Part shown: positions 45,530 through 54,247 of the stretch, piece by piece | Layout of the letters: every line of letters begins with the position of its first letter | Numbering within the stretch: the stretch's first letter is position 1 | From: Anaerorhabdus sp036637135 | GTDB lineage: Bacteria > Bacillota_I > Bacilli_A > Erysipelotrichales > Erysipelotrichaceae | NCBI RefSeq assembly: GCF_036637135.1 | Contig: NZ_JAVWNC010000006.1 | Location: 1-64,000, forward strand | DNA length: 64,000 nucleotides | Reading direction: 5' to 3' | Notes under the pieces: generated by a model | What the model was told of the DNA's origin: nothing | The model's input: only the letters and a program-made list of their open reading frames with translations | Database searches by the model: none | Translations under genes and position numbers: made by a program

Positions 45530-46321
45530 ATGGGTCAAAAAGTTAGTCCTATTGGAATGCGTGTCGGAGTCATCCGTGATTGGGATTCTAGATGGTACGC
45601 AGAAAAAGAATACGGAAACCTATTAATGGAAGACGTTAAAGTCCGCAAATTTTTAGAAAAAGAACTACATAACGCTTATGTTTCAAGAATTGAAATTGAA
45701 CGTACTTCTAACGAATTGAAATTAATCATTCGTGCAGCTCGTCCAGGTGTTCTTGTAGGGAAAAATGAAAAAGATGAAGACAAGATGGAGTCTTTAAAGA
45801 AAAAACTATCAACAATTGCTAAAGGTAAAGATATCAAGATTGATGTATTAGAAATTGCTAATCCAGATTTAGATGCTTACTTAGTAGCTCGTAAGATTGC
45901 TGAACAACTTGAAGGACGTCAATCTTTCAGAACAACTCAAAAGAAAGCAATCCAACAAACTATGCGTTCAGGAGCTAAAGGAATTAAAACTTTAGTATCA
46001 GGTCGTTTAGGTGGTGCTGATATCGCTCGTGGTGAAGGTTACTCTGAAGGAGTTGTACCTCTACATACATTACGTTCAGATATCGACTACTGTTGGTATG
46101 AAGCAAATACTACTTATGGTAAATTAGGTGTTAAAGTTTGGATTTGTCGTGGACAAGTATTACCAGGACAAATGGTTAAAGAACCAGAAGCTCCTAAAAC
46201 ACCACAAGGTCGTGGACCTCGTCGTCCTCGTAACAATGACCGCCGTGCTCCAAGAAATGCTGAAGCAAAAGCACCAGTTGCTGCATCAGCTAATGGGGAA
46301 GCTACAAAGGGAGGTAATTAA
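45530..46321 (+). CDS. rpsC: 30S ribosomal protein S3, with extended C-terminus
   Basis: mRNA-entry helicase component. The core (GQKVSPIGMRVGVIRDWDSRW, KH domain LIIRAARPGVLVG, GRLGGADIARGEGYSEG) is normal. At 263 residues it is about 45 longer than the Bacillus protein because of a Pro/Arg-rich then Ala-rich tail (GRGPRRPRNNDRRAPR, then APVAASANGEA). The tail could bind RNA or be disordered; its role is unknown. Confidence 0.97.
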   Translation: MGQKVSPIGMRVGVIRDWDSRWYAEKEYGNLLMEDVKVRKFLEKELHNAYVSRIEIERTSNELKLIIRAARPGVLVGKNEKDEDKMESLKKKLSTIAKGKDIKIDVLEIANPDLDAYLVARKIAEQLEGRQSFRTTQKKAIQQTMRSGAKGIKTLVSGRLGGADIARGEGYSEGVVPLHTLRSDIDYCWYEANTTYGKLGVKVWICRGQVLPGQMVKEPEAPKTPQGRGPRRPRNNDRRAPRNAEAKAPVAASANGEATKGGN

Positions 46322-46323
46322 TT

Positions 46324-46743
46324 ATGTTAATGCCTAATAGAACAAAATATAGAAGACCTCATCGTCAAAGCTATGAAGGTCGTTCAAAGGCTGGACGTCA
46401 AGTTGCGTTTGGTGAATATGGATTAGTTGCAGAGCAAGGTGCTTATGTTTCTAACCGTCAAATCGAGGCTGCTCGTATTGCTATGACTCGTTATATGAAC
46501 CGTGGTGGTAAAGTTTGGATCAAAATTTTCCCACACTTAGCAATTACAAAGAAACCTCTAGAAGTACGTATGGGATCTGGGAAAGGTGCTCCTGAAGGTT
46601 GGGTAGCAGTTGTTCAACCAGGTCGTGTATTATTCGAAGTTAGTGGAGTTAGTGAAGATATCGCTCGTGAAGCTTTACGTCTTGCTTCTCATAAGCTTCC
46701 AATTAAAACTAGATTTGTTAAGAAAGGTGAGGAGGAAAAATAG
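46324..46743 (+). CDS. rplP: 50S ribosomal protein L16
   Basis: Large-subunit protein near the A-site tRNA. 139 residues; MLMPNRTKYRRPHRQSYEGRSKAG and GSGKGAPEGWVAVV are conserved blocks. ggaggt lies eight bases before the ATG. Its stop is immediately followed by rpmC. Confidence 0.98.
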   Translation: MLMPNRTKYRRPHRQSYEGRSKAGRQVAFGEYGLVAEQGAYVSNRQIEAARIAMTRYMNRGGKVWIKIFPHLAITKKPLEVRMGSGKGAPEGWVAVVQPGRVLFEVSGVSEDIAREALRLASHKLPIKTRFVKKGEEEK

Positions 46744-46944
46744 ATGAACGTTAAAGAAATTCGTGAAAAAAGTAATGAAGAATTACTAAAAGATATTGAA
46801 TCTTTAAAAGAAGAACTATTCAACTTACGCTTTCAACAAGCTACAGGTCAACTAGAAAATCCATCACGTATGAAGGATATCAAGAAGACAATTGCTCGTA
46901 TCAAAACAATCATCACTGAGCGCACGCTTAGTGATGCGAAGTAG
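46744..46944 (+). CDS. rpmC: 50S ribosomal protein L29
   Basis: Small helical protein at the tunnel exit. 66 residues; FNLRFQQATGQLENPSRM is the family signature. Starts directly after the L16 stop codon, whose gene end (ggtgaggagg) supplies the ribosome site. Confidence 0.97.
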   Translation: MNVKEIREKSNEELLKDIESLKEELFNLRFQQATGQLENPSRMKDIKKTIARIKTIITERTLSDAK

Positions 46945-46957
46945 GAGGGTCTAAGTT

Positions 46958-47218
46958 ATGGAAAGATCTAATCGTAAAGTATTACGCGGTAAAGTTGTTT
47001 CAGATAAAATGAACAAGACAATTACTGTTGAAGTTGCAACAAATAAGAGTCACGACTTATATTCAAAACGCGTTAAATATTCTAAGAAATTCAAAGCTCA
47101 TGACGAAAACAATGAGGCAAAAATTGGGGATATCGTTGAAATTATGGAAACACGTCCATTATCAGCTGATAAACACTTCCGTCTTATTAAAATCGTTGAA
47201 AAAGCTGTAATTCTTTAA
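46958..47218 (+). CDS. rpsQ: 30S ribosomal protein S17
   Basis: Primary binder of 16S rRNA helix 11. 86 residues, with LRGKVVSDKMNKTITV at the start and GDIVEIMETRPLSADKHFRL at the end. taggaggg precedes the ATG. Confidence 0.97.
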   Translation: MERSNRKVLRGKVVSDKMNKTITVEVATNKSHDLYSKRVKYSKKFKAHDENNEAKIGDIVEIMETRPLSADKHFRLIKIVEKAVIL

Positions 47219-47239
47219 GCACAAGGAGGAAGATGAAAG

Positions 47240-47608
47240 ATGATTCAAAATGAAAGCAGATTAAACGTCGCTGATAACACCGGTGCTAAAGAATTATTAG
47301 TTATCCGTTGCTTAGGCGGAAGCGTTCGTAAAAGTGCAAGCATTGGCGATGTCGTTGTTTGTGCTGTAAAAGCAGCTGCTCCTGGTGGAACAGTTAAAAA
47401 AGGTGATGTAGTCAAAGCTGTAATCGTGAGAACAGTTTATGGCGTACGTCGCGAAAATGGTTCTTACATTAAATTTGATGATAATGCAGCAGTTATTATT
47501 AAAGATGATAAAACACCTAAAGGGACACGTATTTTCGGTCCTGTGGCAAGAGAACTTCGTGATAGAGAATATATGAAAATTGTTTCTCTAGCACCAGAAG
47601 TACTGTAG
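47240..47608 (+). CDS. rplN: 50S ribosomal protein L14
   Basis: Large-subunit protein at the subunit bridge. 122 residues, the standard length; MIQNESRLNVADNTGAKELLVI and the C-terminal GPVARELRDREYMKIVSLAPEVL match the family. First gene of the classical spc operon. Confidence 0.98.
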   Translation: MIQNESRLNVADNTGAKELLVIRCLGGSVRKSASIGDVVVCAVKAAAPGGTVKKGDVVKAVIVRTVYGVRRENGSYIKFDDNAAVIIKDDKTPKGTRIFGPVARELRDREYMKIVSLAPEVL

Positions 47609-47618
47609 GAGGTCAATG

Positions 47619-47942
47619 ATGAAAATTAAAAAAGGCGATAAAGTAAAAGTTATCACTGGACACTACAAAGGAACTATTGGGGAAGTTACTGCTGTATTCC
47701 CTAAGGAAGAAAAAGTCATTGTTGAAGGTGTTAACTTAATCAAAAAGAGTTTAAAACCAACTCAAGCAAATCCAGAGGGTGGAATCATTGAAAAGGAAGC
47801 TCCAATTCATGTTTCTAACGTTATGGCTTATGATTCAAAAGCAAAAGCTGCTAGCCGCGTAGGTTATAAAGCAGATGGAGATAAGAAAGTACGTGTTTAT
47901 AAAAAATCAGGTGCTGAAATCAAAGGAGGTAAGAAGAAATAA
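47619..47942 (+). CDS. rplX: 50S ribosomal protein L24
   Basis: Assembly-initiator protein, KOW motif near the start (KKGDKVKVITGHYKGTIGEV). I chose the second ATG of an ATGATG pair because aggaggt lies five bases before it and only two before the first, giving 107 residues. Overlaps rplE by one base. Confidence 0.96.
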   Translation: MKIKKGDKVKVITGHYKGTIGEVTAVFPKEEKVIVEGVNLIKKSLKPTQANPEGGIIEKEAPIHVSNVMAYDSKAKAASRVGYKADGDKKVRVYKKSGAEIKGGKKK

Positions 47943-48481
47943 TGAACCGCCTTCAAGAAAAATATACAACAGCAGTTATTCCTGCTTTAGTTAAAAAGTT
48001 TGAATATACAACTGTTATGCAATGTCCAAAGATTGATAAGGTAGTTATCAACTTAGGTGTTGGTGAAGCTATTGCAAATCCTAAAGTATTAGATGAAGCA
48101 GTTGCAGAATTAACTCAAATCGCAGGTCAAAAACCTGTTATCACAAAGGCTAAAAAATCTATCGCGAACTTCAAACTTCGTGAAGGTATGCCTATTGGAT
48201 GTAAAGTTACATTACGTGGTGAAAAAATGTATGAATTCTTAGATAAACTATTCAACATTTCACTACCTCGTGTACGTGATTTCCGTGGTGTGAGTAACAC
48301 AGCATTTGATGGCCGTGGAAACTACACTCTTGGTGTAAAAGAACAATTAATCTTCCCAGAAATTAACTTTGATAAAGTTACTAAAACTCGTGGTATGGAT
48401 ATTGTTATTGTTACAACAGCAAACACAAATGAAGAAGCAAAGGCATTGCTAGCTGAAATGGGCATGCCGTTTGCTAAATAA
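47942..48481 (+). CDS. rplE: 50S ribosomal protein L5
   Basis: Binds 5S rRNA and contacts P-site tRNA. 179 residues; standard length; KVVINLGVGEAIANPK, the loop LRDFRGVSNTAFDG-like LPRVRDFRGVSNTAFDGRGNY and GMDIVIVTTANTNEEAKALL end. Translationally coupled to rplX. Confidence 0.98.
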   Translation: MNRLQEKYTTAVIPALVKKFEYTTVMQCPKIDKVVINLGVGEAIANPKVLDEAVAELTQIAGQKPVITKAKKSIANFKLREGMPIGCKVTLRGEKMYEFLDKLFNISLPRVRDFRGVSNTAFDGRGNYTLGVKEQLIFPEINFDKVTKTRGMDIVIVTTANTNEEAKALLAEMGMPFAK

Positions 48482-48494
48482 GGAGGACTAATCA

Positions 48495-48680
48495 ATGGCA
48501 AAAACATCAAAGAAAATTTCACAACAACGTCCTCAAAAATTCTCAACACGTGAGTATACAAGATGTGAGCGTTGTGGACGTCCACATTCAGTATTACGTA
48601 AATATAAACTATGCCGTATTTGCTTCCGTGAATTAGCTTACAAAGGCCAAATTCCTGGAGTAAAGAAGGCTAGCTGGTAA
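48495..48680 (+). CDS. rpsN: 30S ribosomal protein S14, zinc type
   Basis: 61-residue zinc-containing form of S14 (sometimes rpsZ). The four ligands are CERC and CRIC in RCERCGRPHSVLRKYKLCRICF. This form is normal in Bacillota and can be replaced by a zinc-free paralogue under zinc limitation; no such paralogue is in the window. Confidence 0.97.
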   Translation: MAKTSKKISQQRPQKFSTREYTRCERCGRPHSVLRKYKLCRICFRELAYKGQIPGVKKASW

Positions 48681-48693
48681 GGAGGAAGTTACG

Positions 48694-49095
48694 ATGAATA
48701 TGACTGATCCAATTGCAGATATGCTTACAAGAATCCGTAATGGAGTTCAAGCTCATCATGAGACTGTTGAAATCCCTGCTTCTAAAGTGAAGGTAGAGAT
48801 TGCAAAGATTCTAAAGAGTGAAGGATACATTATGAATTATGCAGTAAGCGGAGAAACAGCTGCTGAAAAGAAAATTACAGTTACACTTAAATATGGAGCT
48901 AATAACGAAAAAGTTATTAGTGGTATCAAAAGAATTTCAAAACCAGGTCTTCGCGTTTATGCTAAGACAGATTCAGTACCTCGCGTACTTAATGGTTTAG
49001 GAATTGCAATTATCTCAACTTCTCAAGGTCTTATGACTGATAAAGAAGCTAGAGCTAAACACGCAGGCGGCGAAGTTGTCGCTTATGTGTGGTAG
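48694..49095 (+). CDS. rpsH: 30S ribosomal protein S8
   Basis: Binds 16S helix 21; in enteric bacteria represses the spc operon. 133 residues; MTDPIADMLTRIRNG at the start, GLGIAIISTSQGLMTDKEAR at the end. aggagg precedes the ATG. Confidence 0.98.
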   Translation: MNMTDPIADMLTRIRNGVQAHHETVEIPASKVKVEIAKILKSEGYIMNYAVSGETAAEKKITVTLKYGANNEKVISGIKRISKPGLRVYAKTDSVPRVLNGLGIAIISTSQGLMTDKEARAKHAGGEVVAYVW

Positions 49096-49117
49096 ACACT
49101 GAAAGGAAATCAATAGA

Positions 49118-49663
49118 ATGTCACGTATCGGAAATAAAGCGATTACCATTCCAGCTGGAGTTGAAGTAACAGTTGCAGCTGGTAATGAGGTGACTGTAAA
49201 AGGCCCTAAGGGTACTTTAACACGTCAGTTTAGTACATTAATGGATATTAAACAAGACAATGGTGTTATCACTGTTGTTCGTGCAAACGAAGAAAAACAT
49301 ACAAAACAATTACATGGTACAACTCGTGCATTACTTAACAATATGATCGAAGGAGTCCACGAAGGATTCACTCGTACACTTGAAATCGTAGGTATCGGGT
49401 TCCGTGCTGCTGTAGCTGGTAAAAAATTAACACTTAACATTGGTTACTCACACCCAGTTGAATTCATTGTTGAAGAAGGACTTACAGTAGAATGTCTTTC
49501 TAACACTGAAATCAAAGTTACTGGTATTGATAAACAACGTGTTGGTGAATTTGCAGCAAATGTTCGTGCAACTAGAAAACCAGAACCTTATAAAGGTAAA
49601 GGTATTCGTTACAAAGGTGAACAAGTCCGCCGTAAAGAAGGTAAAACGGCTGGTAAGAAATAG
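49118..49663 (+). CDS. rplF: 50S ribosomal protein L6
   Basis: Large-subunit protein at the factor-binding site. 181 residues; two similar halves; SRIGNKAITIPAGVEV and the late PEPYKGKGIRYKGEQVRRKEGKT. Normal. Confidence 0.98.
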   Translation: MSRIGNKAITIPAGVEVTVAAGNEVTVKGPKGTLTRQFSTLMDIKQDNGVITVVRANEEKHTKQLHGTTRALLNNMIEGVHEGFTRTLEIVGIGFRAAVAGKKLTLNIGYSHPVEFIVEEGLTVECLSNTEIKVTGIDKQRVGEFAANVRATRKPEPYKGKGIRYKGEQVRRKEGKTAGKK

Positions 49664-49684
49664 TGGGAAAGGAGATCATAGACT

Positions 49685-50041
49685 ATGCTTAAGAAAATTT
49701 CAAAAAATGAAACAAGATTACGCCGCCATGCGCGCGTACGTACTAAAGTTAGTGGAACTCCTGAATGCCCACGCCTTAATGTCTTCCGTTCTAACGCTCA
49801 CATTCACGTTCAAGTGATTGATGATGTAAACGGCAAAACATTAGCTGCATGTTCAAGCGTTAATATGAAACTTGCAAATGGTGGAAATAAAGAAGCCGCT
49901 CAAAAAGTAGGTGCTGAAATTGCAAAACTTTGCAAAGCAGCAAATATATCAAAAGTAGTATTTGACCGTGGAGGTTATGTATATCACGGACGTGTCCAAG
50001 CTTTAGCTGATGCAGCTAGAGAAGCTGGACTGGAATTCTAG
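49685..50041 (+). CDS. rplR: 50S ribosomal protein L18
   Basis: 5S rRNA-binding protein. 118 residues; RLRRHARVRTKVSGTPECPRLNVFRSNAHIHVQVID is the family start and DRGGYVYHGRVQALADAAREAGL the end. An aaggagatc site precedes the ATG. Confidence 0.97.
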   Translation: MLKKISKNETRLRRHARVRTKVSGTPECPRLNVFRSNAHIHVQVIDDVNGKTLAACSSVNMKLANGGNKEAAQKVGAEIAKLCKAANISKVVFDRGGYVYHGRVQALADAAREAGLEF

Positions 50042-50051
50042 AAAGGGGCTC

Positions 50052-50567
50052 ATGATGGAACGTAAACCAAGAAGAGTAGAACGCGAAAAAGAATTTGAAG
50101 AACGCGTTGTTGTCATTAATCGTGTCAGCAAAACTGTTAAAGGTGGTCGCCGTATGCGCTTCTCCGCTCTAGTAGTTGTTGGTGATAAAAAAGGTCGTGT
50201 TGGATATGGAACAGGTAAAGCTAACGAAGTACCTGATGCAATCAAAAAAGCGATCGAAGCTGCTAAGAAGAATGTTGTATCTATTAGCTTAGTAAATGGT
50301 GGGAAAACAATTCCTCATTCAATTACTGGTGTATATGGAGCTGGTGAAGTATTCCTTCGCCCAGCTGCAGAAGGTACAGGAGTTATCGCTGGTGGTGCTG
50401 TCCGTGCAGTTCTTGAACTTGCAGGTGTAAGCGATGTATTGTCAAAATGCATCGGATCACGTACACCTATTAACATGGTTCATGCAACTATGGAAGCATT
50501 AACTAACTTGAAAACTGTTGAAAGCGTAGCTAAACTACGTGATAAAAAACCACAAGAAATTCGATAA
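50052..50567 (+). CDS. rpsE: 30S ribosomal protein S5
   Basis: Decoding-fidelity protein of the small subunit. The ATG at 50052 (or the adjacent one at 50055) has aaagggg upstream; an open frame from 50010 overlaps rplR and lacks a site. 170-171 residues. The double-stranded RNA-binding-like N-domain (VINRVSKTVKGGRRMRFSALVVVGD) and GSRTPINMVHATMEAL are standard. Directly followed by rplO without rpmD. Confidence 0.97.
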   Translation: MMERKPRRVEREKEFEERVVVINRVSKTVKGGRRMRFSALVVVGDKKGRVGYGTGKANEVPDAIKKAIEAAKKNVVSISLVNGGKTIPHSITGVYGAGEVFLRPAAEGTGVIAGGAVRAVLELAGVSDVLSKCIGSRTPINMVHATMEALTNLKTVESVAKLRDKKPQEIR

Positions 50568-50582
50568 GGAGGAGAAAGGTTT

Positions 50583-51023
50583 ATGAAATTAAATGAAATG
50601 AAATTTACCGAAGGCGCTCGTCGCAACTCTTATCGAGTTGGTAGAGGTCACGGGTCTGGTAATGGTAAAACAGCTGGTAAAGGAAACAAAGGACAAAACG
50701 CACGTAGTGGTGGTGGAGTTGCTTTAGGTTTCGAAGGGGGTCAAACTCCTCTTTACAAACGTATTCCAAAGAGAGGGTTCACAAACTATACTCGTAAAGA
50801 ATATGGAACTGTAAATATTGAAAGTTTAAATTGTTTCGAAGATGGATCTGTTGTTACAATCGAAATATTGCTTGAAACAGGTCTTGTAAGAAAAAATTTA
50901 GATGGTATTAAAGTATTAGGAAATGGCAAATTAGAAAAGAAGTTAACTGTACAAGCTAACAAATTCTCTAAGTCAGCTCAAGAGTCAATTGAAAAAGCAG
51001 GCGGAAAAGTTGAGGTGATCTAA
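50583..51023 (+). CDS. rplO: 50S ribosomal protein L15
   Basis: Late-assembly protein. 146 residues; the glycine/arginine-rich extension (GHGSGNGKTAGKGNKGQNARSG) and a normal C-terminal domain. It starts 15 bases after rpsE, leaving no room for the L30 gene that usually stands here. Abuts secY, two bases after the L15 stop. Confidence 0.97.
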   Translation: MKLNEMKFTEGARRNSYRVGRGHGSGNGKTAGKGNKGQNARSGGGVALGFEGGQTPLYKRIPKRGFTNYTRKEYGTVNIESLNCFEDGSVVTIEILLETGLVRKNLDGIKVLGNGKLEKKLTVQANKFSKSAQESIEKAGGKVEVI

Positions 51024-51024
51024 T

Positions 51025-52314
51025 ATGATCCAAACTTGTATCAACTTGTTCAAGAACAAGGATACTAGAAATAAAATTCTATTCACTTTAGCGATGCTCT
51101 TCATATATAGATTGGGTTCTGCAATTCCATCACCTGGAATTAATATGGACGCAATTAGAGGTGGTATTGCTGATAATTCATTATTAAGTATGATGAATTT
51201 ATTAGGTGGAGGTTCCCTTCAAAAATTCTCAATTTTTGCAATGGGGGTTGGTCCTTATATTACTGCATCAATCATCATTCAGTTATTAAGCATGGATGTT
51301 ATCCCTGCTTTAACTGAAATGGCTAAATCAGGTCAACAAGGACGTATGAAAATGGATAAGATTACACGCTATTTGGGTGTAGTATTATCATTTGCTCAAG
51401 CCTTCACTATGATTTATGCATTTGATGTTTCAAGTCATATTCTTGAGGCAAGTTCACTTGCTAATTACTTATATACAGCTACTGTATTGACTGCAGGAAC
51501 AATGTTCTTGTTGTGGATTGGTGATCGTATATCACAAAAAGGAATGGGTAATGGAGTTTCTATTATCATCTTTGCTGGGATTGTATCGAACTTACCATTC
51601 ACATTCAGCCAAACATACTCTGTATTAGTTGACGCTTCAAATCAAACAGCAATGTTTAATGGATTGATTCAATTCGCTCTATTCGTTGCTATGTATTTGG
51701 TTATCATTCTACTTGTTGTTGTTATGCAACTAGCAGTTAGAAAGATTCCTATCCAATATACTTCTAGTTCAGTACAAAGAGGTAAGAATGATATTACTTA
51801 TTTGCCGTTTAAAATAAATTCAGCATCAGTAATTCCAGTAATTTTTGCGCAATCAATTATGACTGCGCCACAAATTATTTCAAGTTTCTTTCCTGCTAAT
51901 GGCTTTACAGAAGCAATGGGAAATATACTAAGTTTACAAAAACCTATTGGTTTAGTAATCTATGCTACACTTACGATTTTATTTACATTCTTCTATACTA
52001 ATATGCAAGTTGATCCTAGCAAGGTTGCTGAAAACCTTGGTAAAGGTGGAGCTTACATTCCTGGGATTCGTCCTGGTAATGAAACAAAAGAGTATTTAGG
52101 AAAAGTATTAAATCGTATTACGGTTCTAGGTGCTGCAGGACTTACGTTCTTAGCATTACTTCCTTACTTACTACCAATGGTAACTAATCTACCTACTTCT
52201 ACTGCAATCGGTGGAACAGGAATTATCATTGTTGTTGGTGTAGCTATGGAAACAATGAGCCAACTTAAAGGACAATTAACTCAGAAAGCATATCGTGGCT
52301 TTCTAAATAAATAA
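51025..52314 (+). CDS. secY: Protein translocase subunit SecY
   Basis: Channel subunit of the Sec translocon. 429 residues with ten predicted transmembrane helices; RLGSAIPSPGIN at the first external plug-region, GPYITASIIIQLL and GIRPGNETKEYL typical loops. The usual position in the spc operon. Confidence 0.98.
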   Translation: MIQTCINLFKNKDTRNKILFTLAMLFIYRLGSAIPSPGINMDAIRGGIADNSLLSMMNLLGGGSLQKFSIFAMGVGPYITASIIIQLLSMDVIPALTEMAKSGQQGRMKMDKITRYLGVVLSFAQAFTMIYAFDVSSHILEASSLANYLYTATVLTAGTMFLLWIGDRISQKGMGNGVSIIIFAGIVSNLPFTFSQTYSVLVDASNQTAMFNGLIQFALFVAMYLVIILLVVVMQLAVRKIPIQYTSSSVQRGKNDITYLPFKINSASVIPVIFAQSIMTAPQIISSFFPANGFTEAMGNILSLQKPIGLVIYATLTILFTFFYTNMQVDPSKVAENLGKGGAYIPGIRPGNETKEYLGKVLNRITVLGAAGLTFLALLPYLLPMVTNLPTSTAIGGTGIIIVVGVAMETMSQLKGQLTQKAYRGFLNK

Positions 52315-52326
52315 GAAGGTGTTTAG

Positions 52327-52971
52327 ATGAATATTCTCATCATGGGGCCTGCCGGGAGCGGGAAGGGTACAATGTCTGAAAAGATATTGGAAAACTACAA
52401 CATTCCACATATCTCTACTGGAGATATGTTAAGAGAAGCAATTAAAAAAGGAACAGATTTAGGATTACAAGCTCAAACATTCATGAATGAAGGCAAGCTT
52501 GTACCAGATGATCTAGTCATTGGATTAATTGCAGAAAGACTTCAACAAGAGGATTGCCAACAAGGCTATCTAATTGATGGATTTCCAAGGTCACTTCCAC
52601 AGGCAAAAGCATTAGAAGAAATCACAAATAAGATTAATAAGCCAATTCAAATGGTTCTTAATTTAACTGTAGAATTTGATGCCCTCGCTGAGAGAGTGAC
52701 TGGAAGAAGAATTTGTAAAAACTGTGGAGCGATATATCACGTAAAGAGTAATCCACCAAAAGTGGAAGGAATTTGCGATGTATGTGGTTCACCATTAACA
52801 CAACGTGCTGATGATACAGTTGAGCAACTTCGAGTTCGTTTAGACGAACACTATAAAAATACACAACCTTGCCTTGATTACTATAAGGAAAAAGGTTTAG
52901 TAGTTGATATTAATGCATCAAGACCAATAGAAATGGTGTATAATGATATCAGCTGTGCTTTGGCAAAGTGA
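52327..52971 (+). CDS. adk: Adenylate kinase
   Basis: Converts AMP and ATP to two ADP. P-loop GPAGSGKGT at the start and lid with four zinc-binding cysteines (CKNCG, CDVCG) around residues 130-155, the Gram-positive form. 214 residues. A short AT-rich gap with a hairpin separates it from infA; the methionine aminopeptidase gene that usually follows is absent. Confidence 0.98.
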   Translation: MNILIMGPAGSGKGTMSEKILENYNIPHISTGDMLREAIKKGTDLGLQAQTFMNEGKLVPDDLVIGLIAERLQQEDCQQGYLIDGFPRSLPQAKALEEITNKINKPIQMVLNLTVEFDALAERVTGRRICKNCGAIYHVKSNPPKVEGICDVCGSPLTQRADDTVEQLRVRLDEHYKNTQPCLDYYKEKGLVVDINASRPIEMVYNDISCALAK

Positions 52972-52991
52972 AGAAAAACTTCAATAATGAA

Positions 52992-53030
52992 ACTATTTAG
53001 GTGATTTATTTCATCTAAATAGTGTTCTTT
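52992..53030 (+). terminator. Hairpin between adk and infA
   Basis: A 13-bp stem with one wobble pair (52992-53004 with 53011-53023) and six-base loop. The following GTTCTTTCC is a poor T-tract, so it may be a weak terminator, attenuator or processing site inside the ribosomal cluster. It lies where map is normally found. Confidence 0.55.
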
Positions 53031-53076
53031 CCAAAGAAGACAATTCTATATAAAGAACGAGGAGGAACACTTTTTA

Positions 53077-53295
53077 ATGGGCAAACAAGATGTCATTGAA
53101 ATTGATGGAATTGTTGAAGAAACACTTCCGGATGCAAAGTTTAAAGTGAAACTACAGAATGGACATGTGATCTTGGCTCACGTTTCTGGTAAAATCCGTA
53201 TGCATTACATTCGCATTTTACCAGGCGATCGTGTCACTGTAGAAATTTCACCATATGATTTAACACGTGGGCGAATTACATTTAGACATAAATAG
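53077..53295 (+). CDS. infA: Translation initiation factor IF-1
   Basis: A-site-blocking initiation factor. 72 residues exactly as usual; single OB fold with KQDVIEIDGIVEETLPDAKF and RIMHYI-type core VSGKIRMHYIRILPGDRVTVEISPYD. Strong aggagg before the ATG. Confidence 0.98.
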   Translation: MGKQDVIEIDGIVEETLPDAKFKVKLQNGHVILAHVSGKIRMHYIRILPGDRVTVEISPYDLTRGRITFRHK

Positions 53296-53314
53296 TCTAG
53301 GAGGGAAATAACAC

Positions 53315-53431
53315 ATGAAAGTAAGACCATCAGTCAAACCAATCTGTGATAAGTGCCGAATCATCAAACGCAAAGGTACCGTTATGGTAATTTGTGAAAA
53401 CCCTAAACATAAACAACGTCAAGGAAACTAG
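53315..53431 (+). CDS. rpmJ: 50S ribosomal protein L36
   Basis: 38-residue protein with a zinc site (C11, C14, C27, H32: CDKC then CENPKH). MKVRPSVKPICDKC is the family start. Too short for most ORF finders. aggaggg precedes the ATG; rpsM follows by 14 bases. Confidence 0.97.
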   Translation: MKVRPSVKPICDKCRIIKRKGTVMVICENPKHKQRQGN

Positions 53432-53445
53432 GAGGAAGATAAGAT

Positions 53446-53811
53446 ATGGCTCGTATTGCAGGAATAGATATTCCACGTGACAAACGTGTAGTAGTATCTC
53501 TAACATATGTCTACGGAATTGGACCAACAACAGCTGCGAAAATTCTTAAGGACACAAACATTAGCGAAGACATTCGCGTTAAAGACTTAACTGACGATCA
53601 AGTTAATGCTATCCGTCAAGAAGTTGACAAAATTAAAGTAGAAGGTGACCTTCGTCGTGAAGTTCAACTTAATATCAAACGTCTAATGGAAATTGGATGT
53701 TACCGCGGAATTCGTCACAGACGTGGATTACCAGTTCGTGGACAAAGAACAAAAACAAACGCTCGTACTCGTAAAGGACCACGCCGTACTGTAGCGAATA
53801 AGAAGAAATAG
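53446..53811 (+). CDS. rpsM: 30S ribosomal protein S13
   Basis: Head protein contacting P-site tRNA and 50S. 121 residues; ARIAGIDIPRDKRVVVSLTYVYGIG and RHRRGLPVRGQRTKTNARTRKGPRRT are standard. First gene of the alpha operon. Confidence 0.98.
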   Translation: MARIAGIDIPRDKRVVVSLTYVYGIGPTTAAKILKDTNISEDIRVKDLTDDQVNAIRQEVDKIKVEGDLRREVQLNIKRLMEIGCYRGIRHRRGLPVRGQRTKTNARTRKGPRRTVANKKK

Positions 53812-53829
53812 TGATAGGAGGAGAAAATA

Positions 53830-54222
53830 ATGGCAAATGCAAAAACAAATACACGTAAAAAACGTGTCCGCAAGAATATAGCTAAAGGCGTTGCACATAT
53901 TCATTCAACATTCAACAACACTATCGTGACTATCACTGATGAAGCTGGAAACGCTATTGCTTGGTCAAGTGCTGGAGCATTAGGTTACAAGGGTTCTCGT
54001 AAGTCAACACCATATGCTGCACAAATGTGTGGTGAAGCTGCTGCAAAAGCTGCAGTTGATCATGGTATGAAGGTTGTAGAAGTAAGCGTTAAGGGACCAG
54101 GTCCTGGACGTGAAGCTGCTGTAAGATCATTACAAACTGCTGGACTTGAAATTACAGTTATCAATGATGTAACTCCAATTCCACATAACGGATGTCGTCC
54201 ACCAAAACGACCTCGTGGTTAG
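53830..54222 (+). CDS. rpsK: 30S ribosomal protein S11
   Basis: Platform protein near mRNA exit. 130 residues; GVAHIHSTFNNTIVTITD and VTPIPHNGCRPPKRPRG at the end. aggagg before the ATG. Confidence 0.98.
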   Translation: MANAKTNTRKKRVRKNIAKGVAHIHSTFNNTIVTITDEAGNAIAWSSAGALGYKGSRKSTPYAAQMCGEAAAKAAVDHGMKVVEVSVKGPGPGREAAVRSLQTAGLEITVINDVTPIPHNGCRPPKRPRG

Positions 54223-54247
54223 TAAAAGATAAAGGAGGGAACACGAT

